A DNA stretch of 64,000 nucleotides, taken from the NCBI GenBank assembly GCA_964036155.1, contig OZ038423.1, forward strand, positions 63,193,249-63,257,248, in the 5' to 3' direction. This DNA comes from Diploscapter coronatus (taxonomy: Eukaryota > Nematoda > Chromadorea > Rhabditida > Rhabditidae). The stretch's first letter is position 1; each line of letters starts with the position of its first letter. Positions 22,726 to 34,220 of this stretch are shown one piece after another. The position numbers and the translations under genes are program-made. The notes under the pieces were generated by a model. It worked only from the letters and a program-made list of their open reading frames with translations. It made no database searches and had not been told where the DNA came from.

Positions 22726-25700
22726 TCAATTCGATTTTTTCCAAGATCCAAGAAAGGATAAATTTTCTTTGCCTTCCATGATAAATTTACAAATAGTCAG
22801 AGAAATACCCACATAGATGAGATTTGGCGGCTGCCACAAGCTGCCGTGAATCGTCTGTGCCATAGGATCCTACAAGCAATCAGCTTATTCACCATTTTAG
22901 CAACAGCAATTTGGCGGCACGATTTCTATCAAATCACACATAATTCTACTATAGAAAATCGTGCCATCCTACTACCATTTTGTAATTGTCGGTTATTTTT
23001 GATGATCAAAATTGTGCTGTGAAAGATCTCGGTAGAATGATAAAAAAGGCTTTTCCGTCAAAATCTTTCAAGTAGAAATAGAAGGAATGCTCACCAAATA
23101 GCTGTCCTGCTCATAGCCGGAGACATTGTCCAGATTGTCTGCACTCGCAGTCACATCAAGCAGAGCCTGTCTCTGATTGTACATGGAGAGAGGTGACGTC
23201 TGAAATACATCATCGTTTGAGAACAAATCAGAAAAGGAGATTGCTCATTGTGAGCAACATTTGAAATTCAAAATCACGTTTTCAATTTCTTCAAATTTGT
23301 CAGAAGCAAAATCAAAATGTTCTTTTAATCGGGCAACTTATTAATTAAGGACAAGACGGAATTATGGTTCTGGTTCCTGCCATCTTTGACAAATTTCGGT
23401 TCTGACATAAATCGAAATATCAATTCCGATTCTGGTTCTAATTGTTACTTTAATTCCGTCTCAACGCTGGCATTAACTATTACAAAATCTTCATTCATCG
23501 TTGTTAAATTTCTAAGCTGATCTTCAGAAACAGTGGACAATGCATAAAAGACGATGTTTTGGATAAGAACCAAAACTCACACTGGCAGCAATGGGCGTGT
23601 CTGCAGTGATTCTGGTGGGAACGAGTTCTGCAGGGCTGGGAATGGAGCGGGAAGTGCTCGAGTGCTCTGCCACATCCGTCTGTCTGTCGATCTGCCTGTT
23701 CTCCCTCGCAGAAAAATCCTCGCATTCCAAGTCGCAGTGAAGCGGATCCGTGTAAAACTGAAAATTGAAATTTTTCGCCAATGAATTTTCATACATCTCA
23801 TGAAAAAACCAACTTATTGTTAGTGCAATGGATAAATAAATAGGCTATTTCTTTGTTCAGCATTTTAAGCCTACTATAGAAAATTGTTCAATTGTGATCT
23901 CTTGAATATTACTATCTTGTCAGAAGAAGATAGCAATTGAACTGAATCATCCATTTTTTAATTAATTATGTCGAAGAACAAACCATGGCGATTTCATTGC
24001 AGGTAGCCGTTTTGACGGTTTCGCTGAGTTTGGCGAAATTGCGGTGCTGAATTCGCTCGATCCACTTGAACATCCGAATCAGCTCGTCGTAGTCGCAGTG
24101 CCTCGCATTCTTAACATCTCCAGATCCATAATATTTTCACTTCACAACAAGGATGTCGCCGACATTTTGCATCTCTCCTCTCCTAAGCTCAACTTCAGTG
24201 AAGTAGCATTCGTCTCGAGGAGAGAAAAGAGATGACGAAGGAAAGCGAGGGGGTGGTAATCGCAAAGGGAAAAAGGGACGAGGCCGATGCGAAAGCGAAT
24301 TGCAAAAAGTGCGGCACGTTGTTCTGACACAAAAGTAACACAGCCACCAATAGAAAGGCAAACTCACCACTTGGGCCTCGTTCTCGATTTCATTGATCAT
24401 TTTGCAGATCACGCCAGCCTCTGCAACACTGTTCGTAAATGATGTCGCAAGGAGTTTTGCGATGATTCAATCTTCGTCAATTAGCTGCTTTCGTTTTATT
24501 CATCTAGAAAATTATCCCTTTCAGGGAGATGCCATCATTAAATTGAGTCGAAGCTTTCCTCATCCCATTATGCTGCTCCCTCCTCTAATACTCAAGGATA
24601 CAGTCCAAGAATGAAGATTTGCCAGAAATTCTTTGCGACCTACTCCCCATATTTTTCGTCTGGCGAAAGTACTACCTAGTTCTGAAGAGATAGAAGAAAT
24701 GCAGAAACAAGCACAGAAGAGGAAATCGTTTTTTTTCAAATTTGCTGTACAGAATTTCACATGAATAATGCAAAATTGGCTCACCACAAGAAGAGAGTTT
24801 GACAGTCGGAGAGTAGTTGAGATTGATGACTTCGAGGAAATATCTGTGGATGTTGACCCAGTTCAACTGCCTCTCTCCATTCCCATTTTGCACATCGCTT
24901 TCATCTTCATTCTCGTTCTCATTCGATTCCATCTCCAAATTGTGGTCTCCAGCTAGATCCTCAAATCAATCATATCATTATCCTCAGCAGGAGATTGACT
25001 TCCATCGGATAAGGCTCATAATGCAACTATGTTCAAAGGTTGATTCGTCACAAAGTGATTGTAAATTTCCATTTAAAAATAGCAATTATCACTTAACAAT
25101 AGGGAGGAATCTGAAAGCGAAAATCTATCGGCATATTTTTCTAAAAAGTGTCCGGTTAAAGTTAACTAATTCCATTTTACATTTCATTATTATTGGGGGA
25201 ACAAGTGTTTAATTATGATTCTTCTGAAAAGTCTCATTAACTTACAATGACTGCGGCGGGCGGTTGAAGAGAAGGGATGAATTTGACGAGTTGCTCGTTG
25301 AATTGATCCTCAAATTAGTTTTACTATTTATTTATAAAAAAAAATTTAAGAATTTTCCGATCTCCATATCAACTCGAAAATAACCCATAGATTCATTTTT
25401 CGAAATTCCTTAAATCGAGGGTTTTCATGGTAAACACTCACGAGAGTGATGTTTTGCAACTTGATGATGGGGCTGCATATCTCCCTCATCTCCTTCAGCT
25501 TATCCAGCATCTTGCACTTCTTCGCAACTTCAGGCATTTCTCGCATCTTCATCACTCGCTTCGTCTTCTTCTGAATTGAGCCAACAGGTCTTTGTCCATC
25601 TTTCTGCGACTGAAATTACATATTTAATGGTGCTTTTTGAAAGAAGGAAATCGCTATCGTGAATGCCTCGAAAATCTGCCATAAATCAAAATGCGCTCCA

Positions 25701-26825
25701 ATGCTAACCCAGCTAGTCTGTCTAATCTGAGTAAATAAAACTAAAAATTGGTATAAGTTTGTAGATGTCTAGAAGGAGATTAAATCTACATATGTCCGAG
25801 TAAAAGTGTTTGGGAATAACTTAGCCTTTACAAGGGCACGCTCATCCTCAAGTTGTGAGCCTTCCCTTACTATTTTCTCTATTATAATGCAACGCTGTAG
25901 CAGGTGTCAGAACGTTTTGTAGGTAGTAATGCCCGTCCAGATAGGTAGATCTCAATGCCTTCTAGACGTCTACAAATATACTAATTTCCTACTCCTATTT
26001 TCCTTAGATTAGACAGGGACGAGTGGGGTTAGCATCGGAGAGCATTTAGATTTATGGCAGATTTTAGAGGCACTCACGATAGAACAATAGGAGAATTTGA
26101 ATTATTTTTAAGATGCGTCGACTTTCATCCCAAAAATCAATATTTGATCTAAAAATAAACTAATTATAGCTGAGTTATTATTTTCGTTTGTTTTTCTTCA
26201 GATTTTTGAACAAAAATTACGTCAGAAAATTTTACTTGAAATAGGGAATATTTTTCAGGAGACAAGTTTAAGGAGCCTCATTGTAAATCAGAGAAGAAAT
26301 GTCTTGGTCGCAGAAAAGTACCTGTTGCTGAGCCATCTCCTTTCCAGCCTTGTGCCTCGCGACTCCATCATCTGCCTGACTGTCGTGATTGCCTCGATTC
26401 CCCCGCTTGTCATCAGCCACTCTGGCGATCATCTGCTTTCCCTCGCTGCTCCTCTGCAAGTAAATTGATCGTTTCAATCGTCTTCCATATGCGGGAATTT
26501 TAATGATCCTGTCTATCATGAGAATTGCAAGTCAGAAGACAAAATAGTGGAGTGTGAGAATCTGCATTTTCATACCCCTTTCTGCAAAATGTTTCGTTTC
26601 GCTAAAGTTCTGGCGCCATGAGAAAGTTTACTGGGAAGTCGATGCGGTTTTTATATGTCTGTCATCCTTCGAATTGAACTGCATCGACTTTTCAGGATTA
26701 TTCTGATTTCATCGTGAACTTACCTTCTGGTTTCCACCAGATCCCACTAGACGCCCTTGTCTCTGCCCTTCTGCATCGACATTCCCGCCATTCGACAATC
26801 CTCCATCCATTCTGCCTCCATTCAT
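22726..26825 (-). CDS. Unrecognised 414-residue protein with basic N-terminus and cysteine/acidic middle
   Basis: Ten exons join in one frame: 26825-26724, 26453-26322, 25609-25442, 25308-25246, 24959-24785, 24420-24368, 24109-23984, 23757-23581, 23199-23095, 22869-22726. I do not recognise the family. Residues 1-80 are low-complexity, rich in G, R, Q and D. Residues 81-155 are lysine-rich and probably helical (MKMREMPEVAKKCKMLDKLK). An acidic run (NENENEDESD) comes next. The best-structured part, about 175-255, includes WVNIHRYFLEVINLNYS, CKMINEIENEA and MFKWIERIQHRNFAKL. The tail is polar (residues 256-370). No signal peptide or membrane helix is seen, so it is probably intracellular. The last exon could instead splice out at the GTATTT near 22815, changing the final residues. 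A 429-base foldback element sits in the second intron. A splice acceptor lies 42 bases before the ATG. Confidence 0.7.
23355..23461. repeat. Small palindromic repeat, degenerate MITE-like
   Basis: Ends are inverted (GACGGAATTA at left, TAATTCCGTC at right) and the interior has the same TTCCGATTC-type motifs as the CAGGG family. It lies in an intron of the unrecognised 414-residue gene. No target duplication is clear. Confidence 0.4.
25654..26082. mobile_element. Foldback/MITE element, 429 bp, with about 150-base inverted ends
   Basis: The left arm starts CTATCGTGAATGCCTC and the right arm, reverse-complemented, starts CTATCGTGAGTGCCTC. The match then continues, with scattered changes, through AAAATCTGCCATAAATC, ATGCTAACCC, GTCTGTCTAATCT and GTCTAGAAGG to about 150 bases on each side. 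The middle has no open frame. It lies in the second intron of the unrecognised 414-residue gene. I found no clear target duplication. Confidence 0.8.
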
Positions 26826-27561
26826 TTCCACTTCAGCCAACAGAACCGTTATTTAAGAAGGATGTGGCTGAAATCTAAAGATTTCGCGGTGGAAAATGAG
26901 AGTATCAGGCGGAAACGAAAATGATTAACAAGTGTAGAAAATGAAGATCTGGTTCCGATTTAGGGATCACCAGCCAAAATTTTAAACTTGTCGAAATGCA
27001 ACCAAAGCCCATTCCTGGAACCTTGGATAGGTCGTTCGTCGATACACAGTGAGAAAGACACAAGAATTAGCATAGAGCGAAAAAATCAAAATTCATCTTT
27101 GTATTTGCAGACACTTGTTTTCGTCGAAAATAGCGAAAAGATTACGCGAAATGAAGAGAGCAGATAGACAAAGAGAACTGTTCATTTCGATTTCTTGGCC
27201 TAAAATCTGCCGAATCTCTTTTCCCGAATGTCTTTGTTTTCTCCATTTTCCGTGCGTGAACTTCATGAATTCTCTCGTTACTTCTCCAAGTAGCACAGAA
27301 TTACTGACGACGTCAACATTCTTGTGGAACATCGACAATTTTGTCGTTTGAAATTCGGAAACCGCATTTTTCTTCGAACAATTCTGACGTCGCATCTAAA
27401 ATTCAGAAAATCGTAGATTCTCGTTGAAGACTCGTGTTTCACATATTCGTTCGTTTTTATTGACTTGTTTGTTTCAGAACGCTCATAGCTTCCAAACAAA
27501 CAGGCAACAACGCCCTGCGCACTTCTGCCGATCTGCCAGCTGAACTGAAGAAGTGAAGAAG
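26826..27561. other. Divergent 5' region between the 414-residue gene and the Y-box gene
   Basis: The two genes start in opposite directions, so this stretch should contain both promoters. Splice acceptor-like sites end at 26868 (minus strand, 42 bases before the ATG) and 27477 (plus strand, gtttgtttcag, 84 bases before the ATG). No further exon is seen. Confidence 0.5.
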
Positions 27562-29409
27562 ATGTCTATTGCATCTGGAGTTGCTGAGATGGCCGCCAGA
27601 ATGGAGAGGGCTGGCTTCAAGGATGACGAGAAGAAGATGGGAGAGGACAGACTGGGCGGGAAGCTGGATGAAAAGGCTGAGATCGAGGCTGGCAAGGACA
27701 AGAAGGGAAACGAGGAGTCCAATTCGGATCGCAAGGTGAGTGCCAAATAGAGAACAAAGTCTAATTTGACAGCAAATTCTCCCATTTTCTTCCACTCTGA
27801 TTCTGATAGTGAAAATCAGACCTAGGCAGACTTAGTTAAAACAAAAATATGGGAGGGGAGCACGCAAAACAAATTTGCACTATAGAATAGAAACATTGAC
27901 TCATATGGAGGTGCGCAAGTGCACTGCTCTTTACTGCCAACATCCTTGATCTTAAAAGGAATCTTTGGAAGAAACACTTGGTTTCAGCCTCGTTCCAACT
28001 CGCAGCAGGATCCTGCTAAGTCGCGTCTGACTCAAGAAGAACGCGAGAAGGTGGACGAGGAGAGACTGGCGAAGTACATGGAAGAGCAGCAGAAGAAGAC
28101 TGTGCTGGAGAAGGGCTGCAAGGGCATTGTCAAGTGGTTCTCCATTCGCAACAAGTACGGATTCATCGAGAGGGACGAGAAGGGCAAGGATGATGTTTTC
28201 GTGCATCAGGTGAGAGGCAGGAAGTGAATATGTCCTGATGTGTAGGATTGTCTTGTATTGATTTCTTGTCAAAATATAGTAATTTGGAAATATATGATAA
28301 TTCGAAGAAACAGTATGCAAGTGAGGAGATCGTGTTTCTCGATCCTCTCATAACTCGACGTTCTATTTCTTCCAGTTGCGTATTTCCAGATGGCGATCTC
28401 GAACTCGAGCGTGAGGAAGTACTTCTACCGGACTCTGGAGGAAGGCGAGCCTGTCGAGTTCGACATCGTCGAGGGGAAAAAGGGACCGGAAGCGGCCAAC
28501 GTGACGGGGCCTGAGGGCGGACAGGTTAAGGGAGTCAGGTAGCCCAAATAAAGATTCTGGATGAATCCATTGCTCAAAACCTGGAATGAGTGAATTTCGA
28601 CACGTGAACACCTTCCTGTTCCAGGAAGAGTTCTTTCAACTTTTTTTCTGATTATTCCTATTCCGACTTCTTTTCGGAAAGTAGTGAGGAGAAAAACGAG
28701 TAAAGACGTTCGTGAAGAAGAGGGGGAGTCCACTCATGTCGAAATTCTGATCATAACACTCGCATCGAGAAACATTCACCTCAATTACAGAATCGTCTTC
28801 GTGTCTCGTCGCAACTCAAATGGCCGCAGAGTGACTCGTCGCAGGCAGATGTCCAAGAACAAGCAGAGCGAGGGAGAGGATGGAGGTGAGGCTTTTGGAA
28901 CAGAACCTGGAACATAGAAAAGATGTGAAACTGATAGTGTGGTGCCAATGTTGAGATGATGATCACTTGGATTCTGAAAAATTGACTTTTCTCTATGAAT
29001 ATTCGACTCCGTGTTTCAATAACTTGGTTGATTTTCAGGGAAGAGCGGCAAGGAGGCAGACGCTGGCAAGAAGAAGTCCCGCAACAACCGCCGTAGAGGC
29101 AGAAGGAACACGGCAAAGAGTGACACTTCCAATGGAAAGGAAACCAGGGGCAAAGGCACTGGCAAGGTAAAGCAGGACGAGAACAGAGAGAAAGGGGAAG
29201 ATAAGGTTAGGGAAGGGGTGAGTGAAAAAATAGGAGAGGAAATCGACATTCTGAGCAGTAGCCTAAACTGTTTGAGTTTATTATTTTATCTTCCCGGAAT
29301 TTCGAACATGCCTGATGAGAATAGTTTGAAGTAGTTGGACATGAATTTGCAGGACAACTCGGCCGCAGTTGCTGTCCACGGCTCCAACACCGTTCAGACC
29401 TCGGTCTGA
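27562..29409 (+). CDS. Y-box cold-shock domain RNA-binding protein (nematode CEY type)
   Basis: Six exons (27562-27735, 27988-28209, 28390-28538, 28791-28885, 29039-29166, 29353-29409) give 274 residues. The N-terminal 100 residues are charged and probably disordered. The cold-shock domain spans about 100-182, with KGIVKWFS, the RNP1-like KYGFI, the RNP2 VFVHQ and the long Y-box continuation [12 protein letters not shown]. The C-terminus is rich in R, K and N ([10 protein letters not shown]), like the basic tails of Y-box proteins that bind and package mRNA in cytoplasmic RNPs. The frame is open with consistent splice phases throughout. An AATAAA signal lies at 29809-29814. Confidence 0.94.
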
Positions 29410-30290
29410 GTCGACTTCCTCCCCTCCTAGTACTTCTCCATTCCTCTTTCCCACCATTTCCATCCGGATACCGCTTCCCTCCTTCTTTTCTCCAGCTCTT
29501 CAAAGTCTTTCTTCTCGTTGTTTCTAGTCAGTTATTTGACTTCAACTTATTTTGACTGTAATGTCAAATGATGGAACTTTATGTTTCTCAAAACTTTATC
29601 ATCTTTCATCTGTTGATTCATTTGTATTTTTGTTTCTATCCTCTCAATTCTTGGCGGATCAGCCAGCTTTCTGCATCAATTTCTTCTTTCTCTTGCTTAT
29701 CTTCTTGCAGTAATCCGGGTTACTTGGTACTCTTTACCTCAGTTCACTTCGCTGTTTCGTCTTGTTGTGTTTTGTAATTATTGATTTGGCTCAATTGTCT
29801 TGAATCTAAATAAATGGTTTGTTGATGAAGTAAAAAATTTCAATTAGTTTTCGTCTGGTCAATTTTCCACTTCAAGAATATCTTCCTTTTCCTAGATCTT
29901 TAATTGATAATCTCCTTGTTCATTAATAATTGTGATGCTATTTTGTCAAAAATATCATTTTCTAAGGTGATAATAGTGCTGCAATATACCATTTTTAATC
30001 AAAATAGCACCAGAAACTGGGTTTTGATAAACAAGCTAGCGCTCTCTAGCTAACAGTGTAGTGCAATGCTGCTTATCTTCACCCTTTTCATTCTATGTTG
30101 CGCCAAACATGTTTGGTGTACGCTTTTATGCTTGAACATTTTCATCACTATTTTTAGCTTTGAAAGTTTGAAATGTTCTAACACTTTTGGATTAAAATTT
30201 GTAAATGTTCGCATTGTGCTTCGAATATAATGCATTCGTTTTTTTTTTACTTTTCAAATCACGTTTTAACGATTGATTTCTTTTCAGAGA
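29410..30290. other. 3' UTR of Y-box gene and spacer
   Basis: Contains the pyrimidine-rich 3' UTR of the Y-box gene, ending near the AATAAA at 29809-29814, then AT-rich spacer up to a strong acceptor-like site (tttcttttcag) ending at 30287, three bases before the GSTZ1 start. Nothing else is seen. Confidence 0.6.
29809..29814 (+). terminator. Polyadenylation signal AATAAA of Y-box gene
   Basis: Canonical AATAAA 400 bases after the stop codon, in front of a G/T-rich stretch (GGTTTGTTGATG). Confidence 0.55.
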
Positions 30291-32355
30291 ATGTCTAGCG
30301 CCAAACCAATCCTCTACTCGTTTTGGAGAAGTTCGTGCGCCTGGAGAGTCCGAATCGGTAAGCTAAAAATTTGTCATGATTTTGTGAAAGAAATTAAGCC
30401 AAATATTCTCAGTGTTAATATTTTCGGTACCAAAAATAGCATCAGTCATTTTCGTACATTTTTGAGATAGCGAGAAAAGAAGTTGACCAGAATGGAAAAG
30501 AAAAATTCAATGGGAAAATTTAAGAAATTTTGTTAATATATGATCAAACATTCATTAGTGCCGTTTTCAGCGCTCAACCTAAAAAAGATCGATTACGAAT
30601 ACAGATCTGTGAATGTGCTTTCAAAAGAGGAAAAGGTATACCTTCCCAATCAATTATGCAAAGTCAACTATTTTCGTTTTAGTTTCGTATTTTCTGAGAA
30701 TAATCTAGTCGGCTCCCTGTATTAGTAATCGCCTGGTAACCGCAATCGCTTGTACTAGTAGCCGACTCTTTTTCTCACTTCTCCCCTCTGCCTATACTCT
30801 CTCACTCTAAAACTTGGTTACTAGTACAGTTAGCCATTTTACGTACGAAATGTAACCAAAAATCATAAAATAAGAATTTTGGATTTTTCTGCGGTTAAGT
30901 CCGGCAAAGAGACCGCTACCGATATACCCAGGACATGCTGTAACCAGAAAATGATGAACCCGCACATTTGCGCATTTCTCCCTACGGTGAGAATTGATTC
31001 TCGTTGACCGTTTTCGGAAAGTATTGTTAGGAAAAAAATTATTCAAAAAATAAGTGCTAAAATAACTTCTTATTGTTAGACCATTCTGTAGCTCCATAGT
31101 TGGATCAATTATACAAATAGGCGAAGGATAAAGTGGATGAAGTTTACAAGAACCCACTCTCAATGCATCCACCCTCGAATCATTTGATTTGGATTCAGAA
31201 TTCCCCTGAATGGATCAAAGTAAACCCATCGAGGAAGGTGCCTGCTTTCGTGGACGGAGATGCAACGATCACGGAGAGTTTGGCAATAATCGAATATCTT
31301 GAGGAGAAGTACAAAGACAGAGGGAAGCCACTTCTGCCGAAGAGTTTGACGGAGCGGGCACAGTCGAGAGCTATCGCACTCCATGTGAGTCGTGCGCAAT
31401 TCAAAACTAAAAAATATGTTATTCTTCGAAATTTTTCAAAATGTTAGAATCAGGGGTATGCGGAATTGGAATTTTGATAAATTAGGAAGCGAAGTTAAAA
31501 TTCCCCGAGTTTGGGACCGGAATCGGAATCCCGCACATCTGGTTAGAATGATGGAATTTTCAACTTAAAAAAATGAATTATATGAAAGACGAATTTTTTC
31601 ATGCATCTCTAGAAATATCGTAGCATTTCTGATTACTACATATACTGTTTTTAGATAGCTGCTGGAATTCAGCCTCTACAGAATGTTCGAGTTCTAGGCT
31701 ATGTGAATGCAAGGGAGCCAGGTTCTGCAAGCGAGGTCTGTATGGTTATTCCTTCTCACATATGCATTGGTGACGATTTGAGTGGGGCCATCATTGGGTG
31801 ACTGATGGTCTGAAGGAACTCGAGACTCTGGTCGGCAGGTCGGCAGGCAGCTGTGCTGTGGCAAACCAGGTCTCCATTGCCGACCTCTGCATCCCTTCCA
31901 TTCTAGCCAATGCTAAGCGGTAGGCTGCTTATTTTCCTTCCTACATTAGATTCCGATTTTAAATTTATTTTTGCTAAATTTTATGATGGCGTTCAAGAGT
32001 TTTGCGTCAACGACTAACTTTTGCTCTGCTCGATCATGTAGTTCAGCGATTCGCCGGAAAATTTCCTTCCGAGTAGAGGTAGCCTAATTAAAAGTTGGCC
32101 AAGTTTCAACTGAATCGACGCTTCTCAAAAATATGACCAAAATAAAATTACTAGGAGTGATAAGACTTTAGCGCCACTGTAGATTTTGAATTTCCCTAAC
32201 ATTTTATTTCTTGCTCGTAACTATGAACTTTTAGATTCAACGTGGATCTTTCCCAATTTCCCCGCCTACTCAAAATCAACGATCATCTATCAAGGATTCC
32301 CGAATTTCAAGCGGCCGAACCTGGACGACAGCCCGATGCAGTCCTGCATGCATAA
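30291..32355 (+). CDS. GSTZ1: Maleylacetoacetate isomerase / glutathione S-transferase zeta
   Basis: Six exons (30291-30357, 30571-30635, 31199-31384, 31655-31735, 31783-31919, 32235-32355) give 218 residues, the usual length of zeta-class enzymes. The class signature SSCAWRVRIA is at residues 14-23, with the catalytic Ser14-Ser15-Cys16. The glutathione-site segment KVPAFVDGDATITESLAIIEYLEE follows, and the C-terminal domain has IQPLQN, the VSIADLCIPSILANAKRF pattern and RQPDAVLHA at the end. The enzyme converts maleylacetoacetate to fumarylacetoacetate in tyrosine breakdown, using glutathione, in cytosol or mitochondria. The symbol is given by homology to the human gene. Introns 2 and 3 carry a dispersed repeat (30690-30836) and an hAT-like MITE (31451-31541). 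Confidence 0.95.
30690..30836 (+). repeat. Dispersed repeat, copy 2 (intron 2 of GSTZ1)
   Basis: Second copy of the repeat at 21205-21350, about 85 percent alike by eye. Its inverted ends are GGCTCCCTGTATTAGTAA and the reverse complement of TTACTAGTACAGTTAGCC. Confidence 0.65.
31451..31541. mobile_element. hAT-like MITE, 91 bp, with perfect 8-bp target duplication
   Basis: The element starts CAGGGGTATGCGGAATT and ends with GGAATCCCGCACATCTG, its near inverse. It is flanked by exact copies of gttagaat (31443-31450 and 31542-31549). It lies in intron 3 of GSTZ1. This is the cleanest member of the CAGGG family in the window. Confidence 0.85.
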
Positions 32356-32631
32356 TTTCTGGCTGCCATATTCGATGATTTCACTTGTGAGCACGAAATC
32401 TGCCTTCATAAATGTTGCCTCACATGCAGTTTGCTTGTGGATATCTCCTCACAGCAGAATTAGTTAGTTAGCAGAGAGAGAGAGAGAAGGGCGGGGCTTA
32501 TGGAGTTCTTCTAAATGAGCCTTTGTAATGTAAAGGGAAGGGGAAAGGAAAAGGAGAGGGGAAAAGGCGCGAATTGACTGGAAGCAGAGTAGGGAGTGGA
32601 AAGGCATTCTGTAGCCGGTCTGCCCTCAGAG

Positions 32632-34185
32632 ATGCAGCTGCTCTATTCCCTCTTCGCCTTTCTATTGGCCCTCATAATTTCTGTTCGAGCACAGGATCAG
32701 TTCCCACAGGTAAGAATCATAGTTTCTAATCATCATATCATGAAATAAGAAGTAATCTTAATAATTTACGAGAAGATGATCACCTTTCAATGATTTTCGG
32801 ACGTATTTTATTTCGATTTTTATTCACTGTTATCATAGCATTCCTCTTATTCCGATTCCGTCATTTTTTTTAGTTTCATCACGTCACTGACGGTAAAATT
32901 TCGATATCCTTTCTTATCTATGAGATATGATTTTTCACATTTGCAAGATGATAGCTGATCTTCAAGAACCATATTTCTAGATTTAAATTGGAAAAAATGC
33001 TTATAGCTATGGCCGCGAAGCAGGAATTTCAATATTCATAACTTTCCTTTTCATCTCGTCTACAAATTCTTCGACGTTGCTACTCTTCATAAATCATCTT
33101 CTTAAGGTAGAAATGTTCTAGGTGCCCCTCAATAAATATCATCTACTTCTTCTTTTGAAGATATCATTCTCGTCTTTCCTGTCTAAATTTATCGTGTCTA
33201 ATTTGGTCATCCTCTAATTTGCGTGTCAGATGACAATTCATCCTACTTGAAATCAACCAGGAAACTCGGCATCTTCACTTGTCTTATTGCTATCTGCAAT
33301 TACGAAGTGCACAAAAACAATCCGATGTTTATTCCATTATTTCCTCATAGTTCTGTTCCAAATCATGAATCTCACATCAGACCGCGTCATTCGTATTCGA
33401 GGTCTCCAGAATCTAATCCTGTCCTCTGTACATTTCACATTTCAACGTTACAAAATGTGTTTTGCCTGCTTGCGCGTTCATAATCTCTATGTATCACTAA
33501 TCACTTATCGCCTGAGCACAATATCTCCCTTTTTCATTTACCTGCTCATATCAGCCCTCGTCCAATCACGATTTTCAATTAACTCGCGAATTGCGCAGCA
33601 GCGACGGACAATTTGCCTTTCCTATTTCGAGTGGTCGTTTGTGGATTGTGGAAATTGTGTGCGGCTCGGAGTTTTTGCCTGTTGAATGGAATGGGCTGAA
33701 TGGGGTCTTGGTCGTGAACTCATCAGCCGAGCCGACAAGTCAACCAACCAGTCAGTCAGGCAATTTGTTGCTGATTGAATGGGAGGGGAGATTTCGGGAG
33801 ATTGCTTTGATTGGAGAATTGTTTGAAAGAAGGACACACAACAAAGGCTGAGGGCTGGGGGATGAATGGAATTGCAACAGGCAGTGGAAGCTGCAGAAAG
33901 CAGCGCCAACTGCCAGAAATGAAGAATGAAGGGAAAGGACGGAATTGAGGGAGGACGGGTGGGAATGGCTGGAAGCCGAACAAACAGGGAGAATAAGTCG
34001 GCAGAGGGATGATGTCAATTGCTCGTTCCGTCAACACATTCGGCCATTCAGAGCCATTCAGAGCCATTCACAGCACGCTGACGCGCATTTTGACGCAACT
34101 TTGCACAGATATAAATGCCATGAATCACATCACAAATTTTTCTTCCTTCTGATATTTAAGGAGAAAGGCTGGTTTAGTGACAGAT

Positions 34186-34220
<35 letters not shown>

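Noticed and set aside
30291..32355. Theta-class GST
   Set aside because: The SSCAWRVRIA signature and the C-terminal RQPDAVLHA end are those of the zeta class (maleylacetoacetate isomerase).
33591..34187. Overlapping open frames on both strands within the neuropeptide intron
   Set aside because: Low complexity with tandem units (such as AGCCATTCAG near 34046-34074); no splice context or family.
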